NCBI RefSeq assembly: GCF_003415675.1
Contig: NZ_QFZK01000005.1
Location: forward strand, 1 to 64,000
Length of the DNA: 64,000 nt
Reading direction: 5' to 3'
Origin: Rhodoferax lacus
GTDB lineage: Bacteria > Pseudomonadota > Gammaproteobacteria > Burkholderiales > Burkholderiaceae_C
Below, in pieces: positions 43,724 through 52,416 of the stretch. The notes beneath the pieces were generated by a model. It was given only the letters and a program-made list of their open reading frames with translations, did no database searches and had not been told where the DNA came from. The position numbers and the translations under genes are program-made. Position 1 is the stretch's first letter. Each line of letters begins with the position of its first letter.

Positions 43724-46597
43724 ATGAGTGAACCCAAGAAAACCCTGCTGCTGGTGGACGGCTCCAGCTATTTGTACCGCGCCTTCTTTGCAGGGGGCGG
43801 TGACATGAAGATCACCCTGCCCGATGGCCGCGAGCAAAAGACCGGCGCCATCCGCATCATGATCAACATGATGCAGTCGCTGCGCAAGGAATATCCCACC
43901 GACTTCGTGGCCTGCGTGTTTGACGCCAAGGGCCCGACCTTCCGTGACGCCATCTATCCGCAGTACAAGGCCCACCGCGACCCTATGCCCGATGAGCTGC
44001 GCAGCCAGATCGAGCCCATCCACGAGGTGGTGCGCCTCCTGGGCTGGAGCGTGCTGGACGTGCCGGGTGTGGAAGCCGACGACGTGATCGGCACCCTGGC
44101 CGTGACTGCCGCCCGGCAGGGCATCGAAGTGATTGTGAGCAGTGGCGACAAGGACCTGGCGCAGTTGGTGGACGAGCACATCACCATCATCGACACCATG
44201 AACGGCAAGCGCCGTGACCTGGCCGGGGTGGAGGCCGAGTTCGGCGTGCCCGCGCGCCTGATGCTGGATTACCAGACCCTGGTAGGCGACACGGTGGACA
44301 ACGTGCCCGGCGTGCCCAAGGTGGGCCCCAAGACCGCCGTGAAGTGGTTGCAGGAATACGGCTCGCTGCAGGCCGTGGTGGACAACGCCCACCAGATCAA
44401 GGGCGTGGTGGGCGAGAACCTGCGCAACGCACTGGGCTGGCTGCCCACCGGGCGCTCGCTGCTGACCATCAAGACCGATTGCGAACTGGGCGACCGCATC
44501 CCTTCGCTGCCGCTGCTCGATACCTTGATTCCCGCTGTGCAGAACTCCGAGGCGCTGTTGGCCTATTGCGAGCGCTTTGGCTTCAAGGGCCTGGCCAAGT
44601 CGCTGGCGGCGGGGGCATCCAATGGGGCAGCAGGTGCAGGTGGTGGTGGTGGCAATGGTGGTGCTGGTGGTGCGGCCCAGGCTGCCAAAGCGGGCTCTGC
44701 AACCAAGCCCAACCCCGGCCTGTTTGATGCCGAGAACCCGGGCCTGTTCGACAGCGCGCCGGAAGCCGCTGCCACCCATGAGCCGCGTGTGCCCCCGGCA
44801 GGCTATGAAACCATCCTGAGCTGGGAGGCCCTGGACCAGTGGCTCGCAAAAATCACGGCGGCCGAACTCACCGCGCTGGACACCGAGACCAATTCCCTGG
44901 ACGAGATGCGCGCCGAGATCGTGGGCATCAGCTTCAGCGTGGCCTCCGGTGCGGCCGCCTACATCCCGCTGGCCCACAACTACCCCGGAGCCATCGACCA
45001 ACTGCCGCGCGAAGAGGTGCTGGCCAAACTCAAGCCCTGGCTGGAAGACCCGGCGGCCAAGAAGTTGGGCCAGCACATCAAGTACGACCGCCACGTGTTT
45101 GCCAACCACGGCATCGAAGTACAGGGCTATGCGCACGACACCATGCTGCAAAGCTATGTGCTCGAAGTGCACAAGCCCCATGGCCTGTCCAGCCTGGCCG
45201 AGCGCCACTTGGGGCGCAGCGGCATCAGCTTTGAGGACCTGTGCGGCAAGGGCGTAAACCAGCTCACCATCAACCAGGTGGACATTGCCAAAGTGGCCGA
45301 ATACGCCTGCGAGGACGCCGAGCAGACGCTGGAGGTGCACCAGACCCTGTGGCCGCTGCTGCAGCAGGACAGCGGCCTGGAATTCATTTATGCGCTGGAG
45401 ATCCGCAGCAGCGAGGCCCTCTACCGCATCGAGCGCAACGGCGTGCTGATCGACGCGCCCACGCTGGCCGCGCAAAGCCATGCGCTGGGCCAGCGCATTC
45501 TGCAGCTGGAGACCGAGGCGCACGAGCTGGCAGGCCAGCCCTTCAACCTCAGCAGCCCCAAACAAATTGGCGAGATCTTTTTCACCAAGCTGGGCCTGCC
45601 GGTGGTGAAGAAGACGGCCACCGGCGCACCCAGCACCGACGAAGAAGTGCTGGAAAAGCTGGCCGAAGATTTCCCTTTGCCAGCCAAAATTCTGGAGCAC
45701 CGGGGTCTGGCCAAGCTCAAGGGCACCTACACCGACAAGCTGGCCCAACTGGCCCTGCCGCGCACGGGCCGTGTGCACACCCACTACGCGCAGGCTGTGG
45801 CCGTGACCGGACGCCTGTCCAGCAACGACCCCAATCTGCAGAACATCCCCATCCGCACGCCCGAGGGGCGTCGCGTGCGCGAGGCCTTTGTGGCGGGTGC
45901 TGGCAATGTGATTGCCAGCGCCGATTACAGCCAGATCGAGCTGCGCATCATGGCCCACATCAGTGGGGACGCCGCACTCCTGCGCGCCTTTACCGAGGGC
46001 CTGGATGTGCACCGCGCCACCGCCGCCGAGGTGTTTGGCGTGGCCGTGGAGCAGGTCACCAGCGAGCAGCGCCGCTATGCCAAGGTCATCAACTTCGGGC
46101 TGATCTACGGCATGAGCGCCTACGGGTTGGCGCGCAATCTGGGCATCGACAACACGGCGGCCAAGAACTATATCCAGCGCTACTTCGAGCGCTACCCCGG
46201 CGTGAAGGACTACATGGACCGCACGCGCGAAGAGGCCAAGGCCAAGGGTTATGTGCAGACCGTGTTTGGGCGGCGCCTGTACCTGCCGGAGATTGGCTCA
46301 CCCAACGGCCAGCGCCGCGCGGGTGCCGAGCGTGCTGCCATCAACGCGCCCATGCAGGGCACGGCCGCTGACCTTATCAAGCTCAGCATGGTGGCCGTGC
46401 AGCAGGTGCTGGACGCTGAGCAACGGGGCACGCGCATGATCATGCAGGTGCATGATGAACTGGTGTTTGAAGTGCCCGAGGCCGAGGTGGACTGGCTCAA
46501 AATCGAGATCCCGCGCCTGATGGCCGGGGTGGCCGAGCTCAAGGTGCCCTTGCTGGCCGAAATGGGCGTGGGCCCCAACTGGGACAAGGCACACTAG
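43724..46597 (+). CDS. polA: DNA polymerase I
   Basis: PolA fills repair gaps and removes Okazaki primers. The 957-residue product has the 5'-3' exonuclease (LLLVDGSSYLYRAFFA, SGDKDLAQLV), a glycine/alanine-rich linker around residues 304-322 encoded by GGT-rich DNA, the proofreading exonuclease with an intact DxE (TALDTETNSLD), and the polymerase with DYSQIELRIMAHIS, KVINFGLIYGMSAYGL and QVHDELVFEVP. It is somewhat longer than E. coli PolA (928), largely from the linker. Confidence 0.98.
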   Translation: MSEPKKTLLLVDGSSYLYRAFFAGGGDMKITLPDGREQKTGAIRIMINMMQSLRKEYPTDFVACVFDAKGPTFRDAIYPQYKAHRDPMPDELRSQIEPIHEVVRLLGWSVLDVPGVEADDVIGTLAVTAARQGIEVIVSSGDKDLAQLVDEHITIIDTMNGKRRDLAGVEAEFGVPARLMLDYQTLVGDTVDNVPGVPKVGPKTAVKWLQEYGSLQAVVDNAHQIKGVVGENLRNALGWLPTGRSLLTIKTDCELGDRIPSLPLLDTLIPAVQNSEALLAYCERFGFKGLAKSLAAGASNGAAGAGGGGGNGGAGGAAQAAKAGSATKPNPGLFDAENPGLFDSAPEAAATHEPRVPPAGYETILSWEALDQWLAKITAAELTALDTETNSLDEMRAEIVGISFSVASGAAAYIPLAHNYPGAIDQLPREEVLAKLKPWLEDPAAKKLGQHIKYDRHVFANHGIEVQGYAHDTMLQSYVLEVHKPHGLSSLAERHLGRSGISFEDLCGKGVNQLTINQVDIAKVAEYACEDAEQTLEVHQTLWPLLQQDSGLEFIYALEIRSSEALYRIERNGVLIDAPTLAAQSHALGQRILQLETEAHELAGQPFNLSSPKQIGEIFFTKLGLPVVKKTATGAPSTDEEVLEKLAEDFPLPAKILEHRGLAKLKGTYTDKLAQLALPRTGRVHTHYAQAVAVTGRLSSNDPNLQNIPIRTPEGRRVREAFVAGAGNVIASADYSQIELRIMAHISGDAALLRAFTEGLDVHRATAAEVFGVAVEQVTSEQRRYAKVINFGLIYGMSAYGLARNLGIDNTAAKNYIQRYFERYPGVKDYMDRTREEAKAKGYVQTVFGRRLYLPEIGSPNGQRRAGAERAAINAPMQGTAADLIKLSMVAVQQVLDAEQRGTRMIMQVHDELVFEVPEAEVDWLKIEIPRLMAGVAELKVPLLAEMGVGPNWDKAH

Positions 46598-46653
46598 GCG
46601 TTCTGCTGTGACGTAACCTATTTTTTTGATGGCTTGAAACCGAAGGACGTGGC

Positions 46654-47502
46654 GTGATTCTGATTTCCATTTTGCTGGGCACACTGGTTGCTGGCGTAGG
46701 CAGCGTCTGGCTGGCTGCATTGCTGAGCTTTGGCGCACTGGGCCGCTTCACCCAGCACATGCTGAGCATGGCTGCCGGTGCCCTGCTGTCCACCGCCTTC
46801 ATGCACCTGTTGCCTGAGGCCTTTGAGAGCGGCATTGAGCCGCATGACCTGTTCCTGACCCTGCTGGTGGGCCTGGTGTTTTTCTTTTTGCTGGACAAAG
46901 CCGAGCTCTGGCACCACGGGCATGAGCACCACCACCCGGAGCGGGTGGAGGTCGGGTCCGGTGCGCATGCGGCGCATGGCGAACACGACCATGGTGCGCA
47001 CGCTCACCACGGGCACGTGCAGGGCCATGACCATGGCAGTGCTCCCAAGGGAGGCAGCTGGGCCGTGCTGGCGGGCGACAGCGTGCATTGCTTTGGTGAC
47101 GGCGTGCTGATTGCCTCCGCCTTTGTGGCTGACCTGCGTCTGGGCGCTATTGCGGCACTCGCCGTGCTGGCGCATGAAGTGCCCCACCACATGGGCGATC
47201 TGATGGTGTTGCGCGCGGGCACTTCCAACAAGCGCGCGGCCCTGATCAAGGTCTCGCTGGCCGGTGCGGTCACCGCCTTGGGCGGCGTGCTGGGTTACTG
47301 GCTGGTAGACCAGTTGCACAGTTGGCTGCCCTACTTTTTGGTGGTGGCCTCCAGCAGCTTTGTTTATGTGGCGCTGGCCGACCTGATTCCGCAACTGCAA
47401 AAGCGCCTTTCCGCCCGCGAGACCGCGGCACAGATCGCCTGGCTGGCCGCCGGCATTGTGCTGGTGGCAGCGATGAGCAGCCTGGGCGAGCACGCGCACT
47501 GA
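46654..47502 (+). CDS. ZIP-family divalent metal transporter
   Basis: The 282-residue product has eight predicted helices and imports divalent cations such as zinc. It shows HLLPEAF in helix 2, a very histidine-rich cytoplasmic loop (about residues 86-130), HCFGDG in helix 4 and HEVPHHMGD in helix 5, the metal-pathway residues. The start is GTG at 46654 with AAGGA at good spacing. It is convergent with lysR. No clear Zur-type operator is seen in the 56-bp gap after polA. Confidence 0.92.
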   Translation: MILISILLGTLVAGVGSVWLAALLSFGALGRFTQHMLSMAAGALLSTAFMHLLPEAFESGIEPHDLFLTLLVGLVFFFLLDKAELWHHGHEHHHPERVEVGSGAHAAHGEHDHGAHAHHGHVQGHDHGSAPKGGSWAVLAGDSVHCFGDGVLIASAFVADLRLGAIAALAVLAHEVPHHMGDLMVLRAGTSNKRAALIKVSLAGAVTALGGVLGYWLVDQLHSWLPYFLVVASSSFVYVALADLIPQLQKRLSARETAAQIAWLAAGIVLVAAMSSLGEHAH

Positions 47503-47521
47503 GGGTTGCGGGGCGGCGGGT

Positions 47522-48481
47522 TCACTGCCTTTGCAGGCGCTTCTCCAGCATGCGGCTGGCCTGCACCAGGGCCTGTTCCAGCGCATCGCGAACCGGATTG
47601 GGGGCTGCGCTGTCTGGCAGCAACAGGCTGATCCGGAACGCAATGTCCACCGCCAGCGGTCGCACCTCCAGGCCATTGCCCCGGCACTCCAGGGCGGTGA
47701 GTGGGTTCACAATCGCCACCCCCAGCCCCTGGCGCACCATGGCGCAGATGGCAGCCGCACTTTCAGTTTCCAGGCACTGCAGGCGACTAACACCGTGTTC
47801 GGCAAACCAGCGGTCTATGGCCTGGCGGTAGGGGTCGTTCACGGCCAGGCTGATGAAGTGTTCGCCCTCAAAATCCTGCGCCTGCAGCACCCTCTTGCGG
47901 CACAGGCCGTGGGTGCTTGGCAGCACCGCCACCTCGTTGGCCTGAAACAGGGCCTGCCAGCGCAGGCCCGCAGGGGCTTCGGTGGCCTCGCTCAGCCCCA
48001 GGTCAAAACGCTGCTCGCCCAGGGCCTGCTCCAGCCAGGGCGACTCCAGAGGGTGCACGCTGACCAGGGCTTCGGGCGTACTTTTGGCCAGGGCCAGCAG
48101 GGCATGCGGCACCAGGGACTGTGCCAGTGCGGGCAGGCAGGCCAGACGCAGGCGTGCGCTGGTGAGGGTGCGCAGCTCGCGTGCGCGCAGACCAATCTGC
48201 TCCAGGCCTATGAAGGAGCGCTCCACTTCCTGCATCAGCGCCAGTGCCCGGGCAGTAGGGCGCAGGCGTCCGCGCACCCGGTCAAACAGGTCAAAGCCCA
48301 GCAGCTGTTCCAGGCGCGCGAGCTCGCGGCTGAGCGTGGGCTGGCTGGAGTGGCTGGCCTCGGCCGCGCGGCTCAGGTTGCCGTGCAGCATGACGCTGCG
48401 GAACAGGCCGAGCTGGCGGTGGGTGAGGGCGGGCGGGTGGTCGGAGGGTACCCGCGGCGTGGCGCGAAGGGATGTGGGCAT
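47522..48481 (-). CDS. LysR-family regulator, divergent from lysA
   Basis: The 319-residue product has the N-terminal LysR helix-turn-helix (QLGLFRSVMLHGNLSRAAEA, SQPTLSRELARLEQLLG) and a periplasmic-binding-like effector domain. The divergent arrangement with lysA is the same as E. coli lysR-lysA, so control of lysA by a lysine-pathway effector is likely. ATG at 48481 has no Shine-Dalgarno; TATAGT lies 7 nt upstream on the minus strand. I do not assign the name lysR firmly because orthology is not shown. Confidence 0.9.
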   Translation of the reverse strand: MPTSLRATPRVPSDHPPALTHRQLGLFRSVMLHGNLSRAAEASHSSQPTLSRELARLEQLLGFDLFDRVRGRLRPTARALALMQEVERSFIGLEQIGLRARELRTLTSARLRLACLPALAQSLVPHALLALAKSTPEALVSVHPLESPWLEQALGEQRFDLGLSEATEAPAGLRWQALFQANEVAVLPSTHGLCRKRVLQAQDFEGEHFISLAVNDPYRQAIDRWFAEHGVSRLQCLETESAAAICAMVRQGLGVAIVNPLTALECRGNGLEVRPLAVDIAFRISLLLPDSAAPNPVRDALEQALVQASRMLEKRLQRQ

Positions 48482-48521
48482 ATGCTGGACTATATCCAAA
48501 GTGAATGGATTGAAGATAAAA

Positions 48522-48562
48522 ATGGCATTGATGCCATGGCTGCTTCTGGGCATGATGGCGCC
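48522..48562 (+). promoter_or_regulatory. lysA promoter with candidate LysR-type operator
   Basis: TTGATG (48528-48533), a 17-nt spacer and CATGAT (48551-48556) form a complete promoter whose -10 ends 6 nt before the lysA ATG. The dyad ATGGCAT-TG-ATGCCAT (48522-48537) overlaps the -35 and fits the T-N11-A pattern of LysR-type operators. No Shine-Dalgarno precedes lysA, so the mRNA should begin at or next to the ATG. Confidence 0.6.
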
Positions 48563-49813
48563 ATGAACCCTTTTGCCCCCACCCTCCTGGCCGATCTGGC
48601 CCGCCAGCACGGCACCCCCTTGTGGGTCTATGACGCAGCCACCATCCGCCAGCGCGTGGCTGCCCTGCAGTCTTTCGATGTGCTGCGCTTTGCCCAGAAG
48701 GCCAACTCCAACACCCACCTGCTGCGCTTGTTGCGCGAACAGGGCGTGGTGGTGGACGCGGTGTCGCTGGGTGAAATCGAACGCGCCCTGGCCGCAGGCT
48801 TTGTGCCTGGTGTGCACGAGGGCCACGCCGAGATCGTCTTCACCGCCGACCTGATGGACCACGCCACTCTGGCGCGCGTGGCCGAGCTGGGCATTCCGGC
48901 AAACTGCGGCTCCATCGACATGCTGGGCCAGTTGGCAGAAGCCAGCCCCGGCCACCCGGTGTGGCTGCGCATCAACCCCGGCTTTGGCCACGGCCACAGC
49001 AACAAGACCAACACCGGCGGCGAGCACAGCAAGCACGGTATCTGGCATGGCGACCTGGTGGCTGCCTGCGCGCAGATCAAAGCCAGCGGCCTGCAGTTGC
49101 AAGGCCTGCACATGCACATCGGCTCGGGCGTGGACTACAGCCACCTGCAGGAAGTCTGCGGCGCCATGGTGGAGCTGGTCAAAACCGTGCAGACCCAGGG
49201 GCTGGACCTGCAAGCCATCTCGGCCGGTGGTGGCCTGTCCGTACCCTACCAGGCCGGTGAACCGGTGATCGACACGGCGCATTATTTTTCACTCTGGGAT
49301 GCGGCGCGCCAGACCATCGCTGCGCTCCTGGGCCACGCGGTGCAGCTGGAGATCGAGCCGGGCCGCTACCTGGTGGCCGAATCCGGTGTGCTGGTGAGCG
49401 AGGTGCGGGCCAGCAAGTTCCAGGGCGCACAGCACTTTGTGCTGGTGGATGCGGGCTTCAGCGACCTGATGCGCCCGGCCATGTACGGCAGCCACCACGG
49501 CATGGAAATCATCCACGCTGATGGTTCGCTGCCAAGCGGGGACCTGCAGAGCTCGGTGGTGGCCGGGCCGCTGTGCGAATCGGGCGATGTATTTACCCAG
49601 GGCGAGGGCGGTGTGGTGCTGCAGCGCGAACTCCAGGCTGCGCAGGTGGGCGACCTGCTGGTGGTGCATGACACCGGTGCCTATGGTGCTTCCATGTCCT
49701 CCAACTACAACACCCGCCCGCTGATTGCCGAGGTGCTGGTGGACCAGGGCACTGCCAGGTTAATCCGCCGCCGCCAGACGGTGGCCGAGCTGCTGGCGCT
49801 GGAGGCGGTGTAA
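48563..49813 (+). CDS. lysA: Diaminopimelate decarboxylase
   Basis: LysA decarboxylates meso-diaminopimelate to lysine. The 416-residue fold-III PLP enzyme has the PLP lysine in FAQKANSNTH, the phosphate-binding GGGLSVPY, HMHIGSG, and the active-site cysteine in GPLCESGD with DTGAYGASMSSNYN near the end. ATG at 48563 is preferred because promoter elements lie directly before it. It is divergent from the LysR gene. Confidence 0.93.
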   Translation: MNPFAPTLLADLARQHGTPLWVYDAATIRQRVAALQSFDVLRFAQKANSNTHLLRLLREQGVVVDAVSLGEIERALAAGFVPGVHEGHAEIVFTADLMDHATLARVAELGIPANCGSIDMLGQLAEASPGHPVWLRINPGFGHGHSNKTNTGGEHSKHGIWHGDLVAACAQIKASGLQLQGLHMHIGSGVDYSHLQEVCGAMVELVKTVQTQGLDLQAISAGGGLSVPYQAGEPVIDTAHYFSLWDAARQTIAALLGHAVQLEIEPGRYLVAESGVLVSEVRASKFQGAQHFVLVDAGFSDLMRPAMYGSHHGMEIIHADGSLPSGDLQSSVVAGPLCESGDVFTQGEGGVVLQRELQAAQVGDLLVVHDTGAYGASMSSNYNTRPLIAEVLVDQGTARLIRRRQTVAELLALEAV

Positions 49814-49833
49814 GCAGCGCAAGGTCGCCTGCA

Positions 49834-49851
49834 TTGCACGGGCCCGTGCAA
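49834..49851. other. 18-bp perfect palindrome after lysA
   Basis: TTGCACGGGCCCGTGCAA (49834-49851) is a perfect palindrome 20 bp after the lysA stop, followed by a smaller GGGGC/GCCCC hairpin. No T-run follows, so it is not a standard terminator. It lies between convergent genes. Confidence 0.6.
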
Positions 49852-49890
49852 GCCGGACGGGGCCTTCCAGCCCCGGCTACATCCAACGGG

Positions 49891-50580
49891 CTACTTCAAC
49901 TTGGCGTCTTCGATCAGCACCTTGTAGGCATAGCCCGCGCCAAAATCCTTGTCGGTGTGCACGGTCCCGCTCACGGTGATGACGGCACCCACCTGGGTGC
50001 TGTCCGTGGTGGTGACCAGAACATCGTTGCTGCCATCGGCTTCGCGGCCGGTTCCATCGCGCAGATGGATCCAGTTCTTGCCCATGATGCCGGCGTTGAA
50101 CTTCACCACCTTCCCATGCACCTGCACGGGCTTGTCCTTCAGGGTCTTGGCGCCGCCTACTACTTCGGCCACGGTGTGGGCATTGGCGCCGGTGGCTTTG
50201 GATACGCTGACCACTGAAAGGTCGGGCTTGATGCCGGCTATGTCACCCTGCGGGCTGCTGGCGGCTTTCGCGTCGCCCTGGATGCTGCCAAAAACAATCG
50301 AGGGGAAGGTCTTGTGCAGCGCCTTGCTCTCAAAGTTGTTCATCACCATGGTATTTTCCAGCGTGACTACCGCGCCTTTTTTTACCGCCGTCTGGTTCAC
50401 CGCGGCCCAGGTCTCTCCGGTTTTGGTTTTGAGCCGCAGATAGGTGTAGCCCACAGCGTCCTGGCTCTCCAGTACCTCGCCGGTGAGCAGACCGTTGGAT
50501 GGCGCCTGCGCGTCAGCGGCGAAGGCCGTCTGGCAGAGAAGTGCCGAGGTCGCCAGAACAAGGCTTAGCAATTTTTTCAT
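49891..50580 (-). CDS. Secreted OB-fold protein, NrfJ-like
   Basis: The 229-residue product has a signal peptide (MKKLLSLVLATSALLCQTAFA broken after the last Ala) and two related halves. Residues about 30-100, with GEVLESQDAVGYTYLRLKT and MVMNNFESKALHKTF, resemble NrfJ-type proteins; the second half (residues about 130-225) looks like another OB-fold nucleic-acid-binding-like barrel with VHGKVVKFNAGIMGKNWIH. It is exported, so nucleic-acid binding is unlikely. Function unknown. Confidence 0.8.
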   Translation of the reverse strand: MKKLLSLVLATSALLCQTAFAADAQAPSNGLLTGEVLESQDAVGYTYLRLKTKTGETWAAVNQTAVKKGAVVTLENTMVMNNFESKALHKTFPSIVFGSIQGDAKAASSPQGDIAGIKPDLSVVSVSKATGANAHTVAEVVGGAKTLKDKPVQVHGKVVKFNAGIMGKNWIHLRDGTGREADGSNDVLVTTTDSTQVGAVITVSGTVHTDKDFGAGYAYKVLIEDAKLK

Positions 50581-50617
50581 GGTGTGCTTTCTCGAAGGGC
50601 GTTGGATGGGTGTGGAT

Positions 50618-51514
50618 TCAGCCCTGCGCCACCGGACGGCTGGAGTCGCTGCACCACTCGCTCCAGCTGCCGGCAAACAGGGCGGTGCGGCCAAGGCCTG
50701 CAATCTCCATGGCCAGGATGTTGGGCACGGCGCTTACGCCACTGCCGCAGTGGTGCACCACCGTGGCCGGGTCGCGCTGGCCCAGCAGGGCGGTGAACTC
50801 GGCACGCAAGGTGGCGGCGTCCTTGAAGTGGCCATCGGCCCCCAGGTTCTGGTTGAACGGACGGTTCAAGGCACCGGGGATGTGACCGGCCACCGGGTCT
50901 ATGGGTTCGACCTCGCCACGGAAGCGCGGTGCGCCCCGGGCATCCACGATCTGCTGGCCTGGTTGGCCCAGATGGGCAAGAACGGTTGCCACATCCACCA
51001 GCGTTACCAGAGGCTCGCTGATCTGGAAGCTGCAGGCCGCGGCTGTGGGCTCCACACCGCTGGCGCTGGCGCCACCGGCGGCTTGCCAGGCCTGCCAGCT
51101 GCCGTCCAGCACCGCCACGTTGGCGTGACCCAGCCACTTGAGCATCCACCACAGGCGGCCACAGTAGTTGGCGCCTTGGCGGTCATACACCACGGCTTGC
51201 ATGCCGTTGGCAAAGCCGATGCGGCCCAGCCATGCTGCGAAGACTTCGCGCGCGGGCAGCGGGTGGCGTCCACCCGAGGCGGCACCGGTGATGCTGCGAT
51301 CGCCCTTGGCGCTGAGGTTGTTGTCCAGGTGGGCGTAGACCGCGCCGGGGATGTGTGCCTCCTGGTACTGGGCCGGGCCGGTCTCGGGCTGCATCAGGTC
51401 GCAGCTGCAATCAAACACCATGCAGGGCGTTTTGCTGGCCAGCAGGGTCTGCAATTGCGCAGCCGTTATCAGGGTGGTGTAGGGTGTGCTGGGGGTGGCA
51501 AGGTCTTGGGTCAT
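50618..51514 (-). CDS. Sulfurtransferase, 3-mercaptopyruvate type
   Basis: The 298-residue product is a tandem rhodanese with the active-site loop HHCGSGVSA in the second domain, close to CG(S/T)G(V)(S/T)A of 3-mercaptopyruvate sulfurtransferases (SseA) rather than the CRKGVT type of thiosulfate sulfurtransferases. The N-terminal inactive domain shows the GHIPGAVYAHLD-like block (AHIPGAVYAHLDNNLS). It lies 14 bp after the EamA gene, so it is probably part of the oxygenase-EamA group. Confidence 0.9.
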   Translation of the reverse strand: MTQDLATPSTPYTTLITAAQLQTLLASKTPCMVFDCSCDLMQPETGPAQYQEAHIPGAVYAHLDNNLSAKGDRSITGAASGGRHPLPAREVFAAWLGRIGFANGMQAVVYDRQGANYCGRLWWMLKWLGHANVAVLDGSWQAWQAAGGASASGVEPTAAACSFQISEPLVTLVDVATVLAHLGQPGQQIVDARGAPRFRGEVEPIDPVAGHIPGALNRPFNQNLGADGHFKDAATLRAEFTALLGQRDPATVVHHCGSGVSAVPNILAMEIAGLGRTALFAGSWSEWCSDSSRPVAQG

Positions 51515-51528
51515 TGCACAGGTTCCGT

Positions 51529-52416
51529 TCAGTGTTCTTCGGCTGGCGTGTTGGGCAGGGCGCGCGAGCGCAAGGCGGTTGCCAGCACGCCGCTGGTTAC
51601 GATGATAGCGATGCCCAACCAGCCCATGGGTGCAATGTGGTCGCCAAACAGGGTCAGGCTGAAGATGGAGGCAAACACAATGCCGGCGTATTGCATGCTG
51701 GCCACCACCAGCGTGGCACCCTGGCTGTAGGCGCGTGTCATGCACAGCTGGCCCAGAGAGGCCAGCACACCTATCGGCACCACCCAGGCCGCATCCTGCC
51801 AGCGCACCTGGGCCCATGGCGTCATGTCGGTCACCAGCATGCCGATGATGCCCACCAGTGCGGTGCCCACCGAAAAGTAAAACACGGTGCGCTCTTCGGG
51901 CTCGCCCACCCGGCCCAATGCCGTGACCTGCATATAGGCCAACGCCGCACCCATGCCCGAAAGCAGGCCCACCACGCCGGCAAACAACTGGTCGTGGTCT
52001 ATGGTGGGGCGCAGCGTCAGCACCACACCGGCAAAGCCCAGCAGCACGGTGCCCAGCAGCGGACCCTGCTTTTCAGACTGGCCGTAAAGCAGGGCGCCGC
52101 CCACGATAAAGGCCGCCACCCAGACGCCGCTCATGTAGTTCAGCGTCATGGCGGTGGCCAGGGGCAAATGGGCAATGGCGTAAAACCACGAGCCCAGCGA
52201 GACCACACCCACGCCGCTGCGTGTCAGGTGCATCATCGGCACCGGTGTGCGCAAGGATGCGCCGCGCGCCCGCACCACAATGCCCATGAAAACGATGCTG
52301 ACCAGGCCGCGGTAGAACACCAGCTCGAAGGTGCCAAAGCTGTGCGATGCAAACTTGATCCCCACCGCCATCAAGGCGAAGAAGAACGAGGCCACCACCA
52401 TCCACAGCGCCTGCAC
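51529..52416 (-). CDS. EamA/DMT-family transporter
   Basis: The 295-residue product has ten predicted helices in two EamA repeats (RhaT/DMT superfamily), likely exporting a small metabolite. The start is GTG at 52416, giving MQALWMVVASFFFAL and overlapping the Rieske gene's stop by one base (TAGTG); ATG at 52401 is an alternative five residues in. Co-translation with the oxygenase gene suggests a related substrate, but none can be named. Confidence 0.88.
   Translation of the reverse strand: MQALWMVVASFFFALMAVGIKFASHSFGTFELVFYRGLVSIVFMGIVVRARGASLRTPVPMMHLTRSGVGVVSLGSWFYAIAHLPLATAMTLNYMSGVWVAAFIVGGALLYGQSEKQGPLLGTVLLGFAGVVLTLRPTIDHDQLFAGVVGLLSGMGAALAYMQVTALGRVGEPEERTVFYFSVGTALVGIIGMLVTDMTPWAQVRWQDAAWVVPIGVLASLGQLCMTRAYSQGATLVVASMQYAGIVFASIFSLTLFGDHIAPMGWLGIAIIVTSGVLATALRSRALPNTPAEEH

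Noticed and set aside
44629..44680. GGT-rich tract in polA as a possible frameshift or assembly error
   Set aside because: The frame is intact on both sides and encodes a Gly/Ala linker between the exonuclease domains, a place where length varies naturally.
42653..46012. A minus-strand frame of 1119 residues that fuses sequence opposite polA to thrB
   Set aside because: The real thrB starts at the ATG at 43681 with promoter elements in front of it; the extension is the antisense shadow of polA.
46597..46653. A Zur-type operator before the ZIP transporter
   Set aside because: The gap has an AT-rich tract but no convincing palindrome.
49834..49851. The 18-bp palindrome after lysA as an intrinsic terminator
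   Set aside because: No T-run follows on either strand; reported only as a palindrome.
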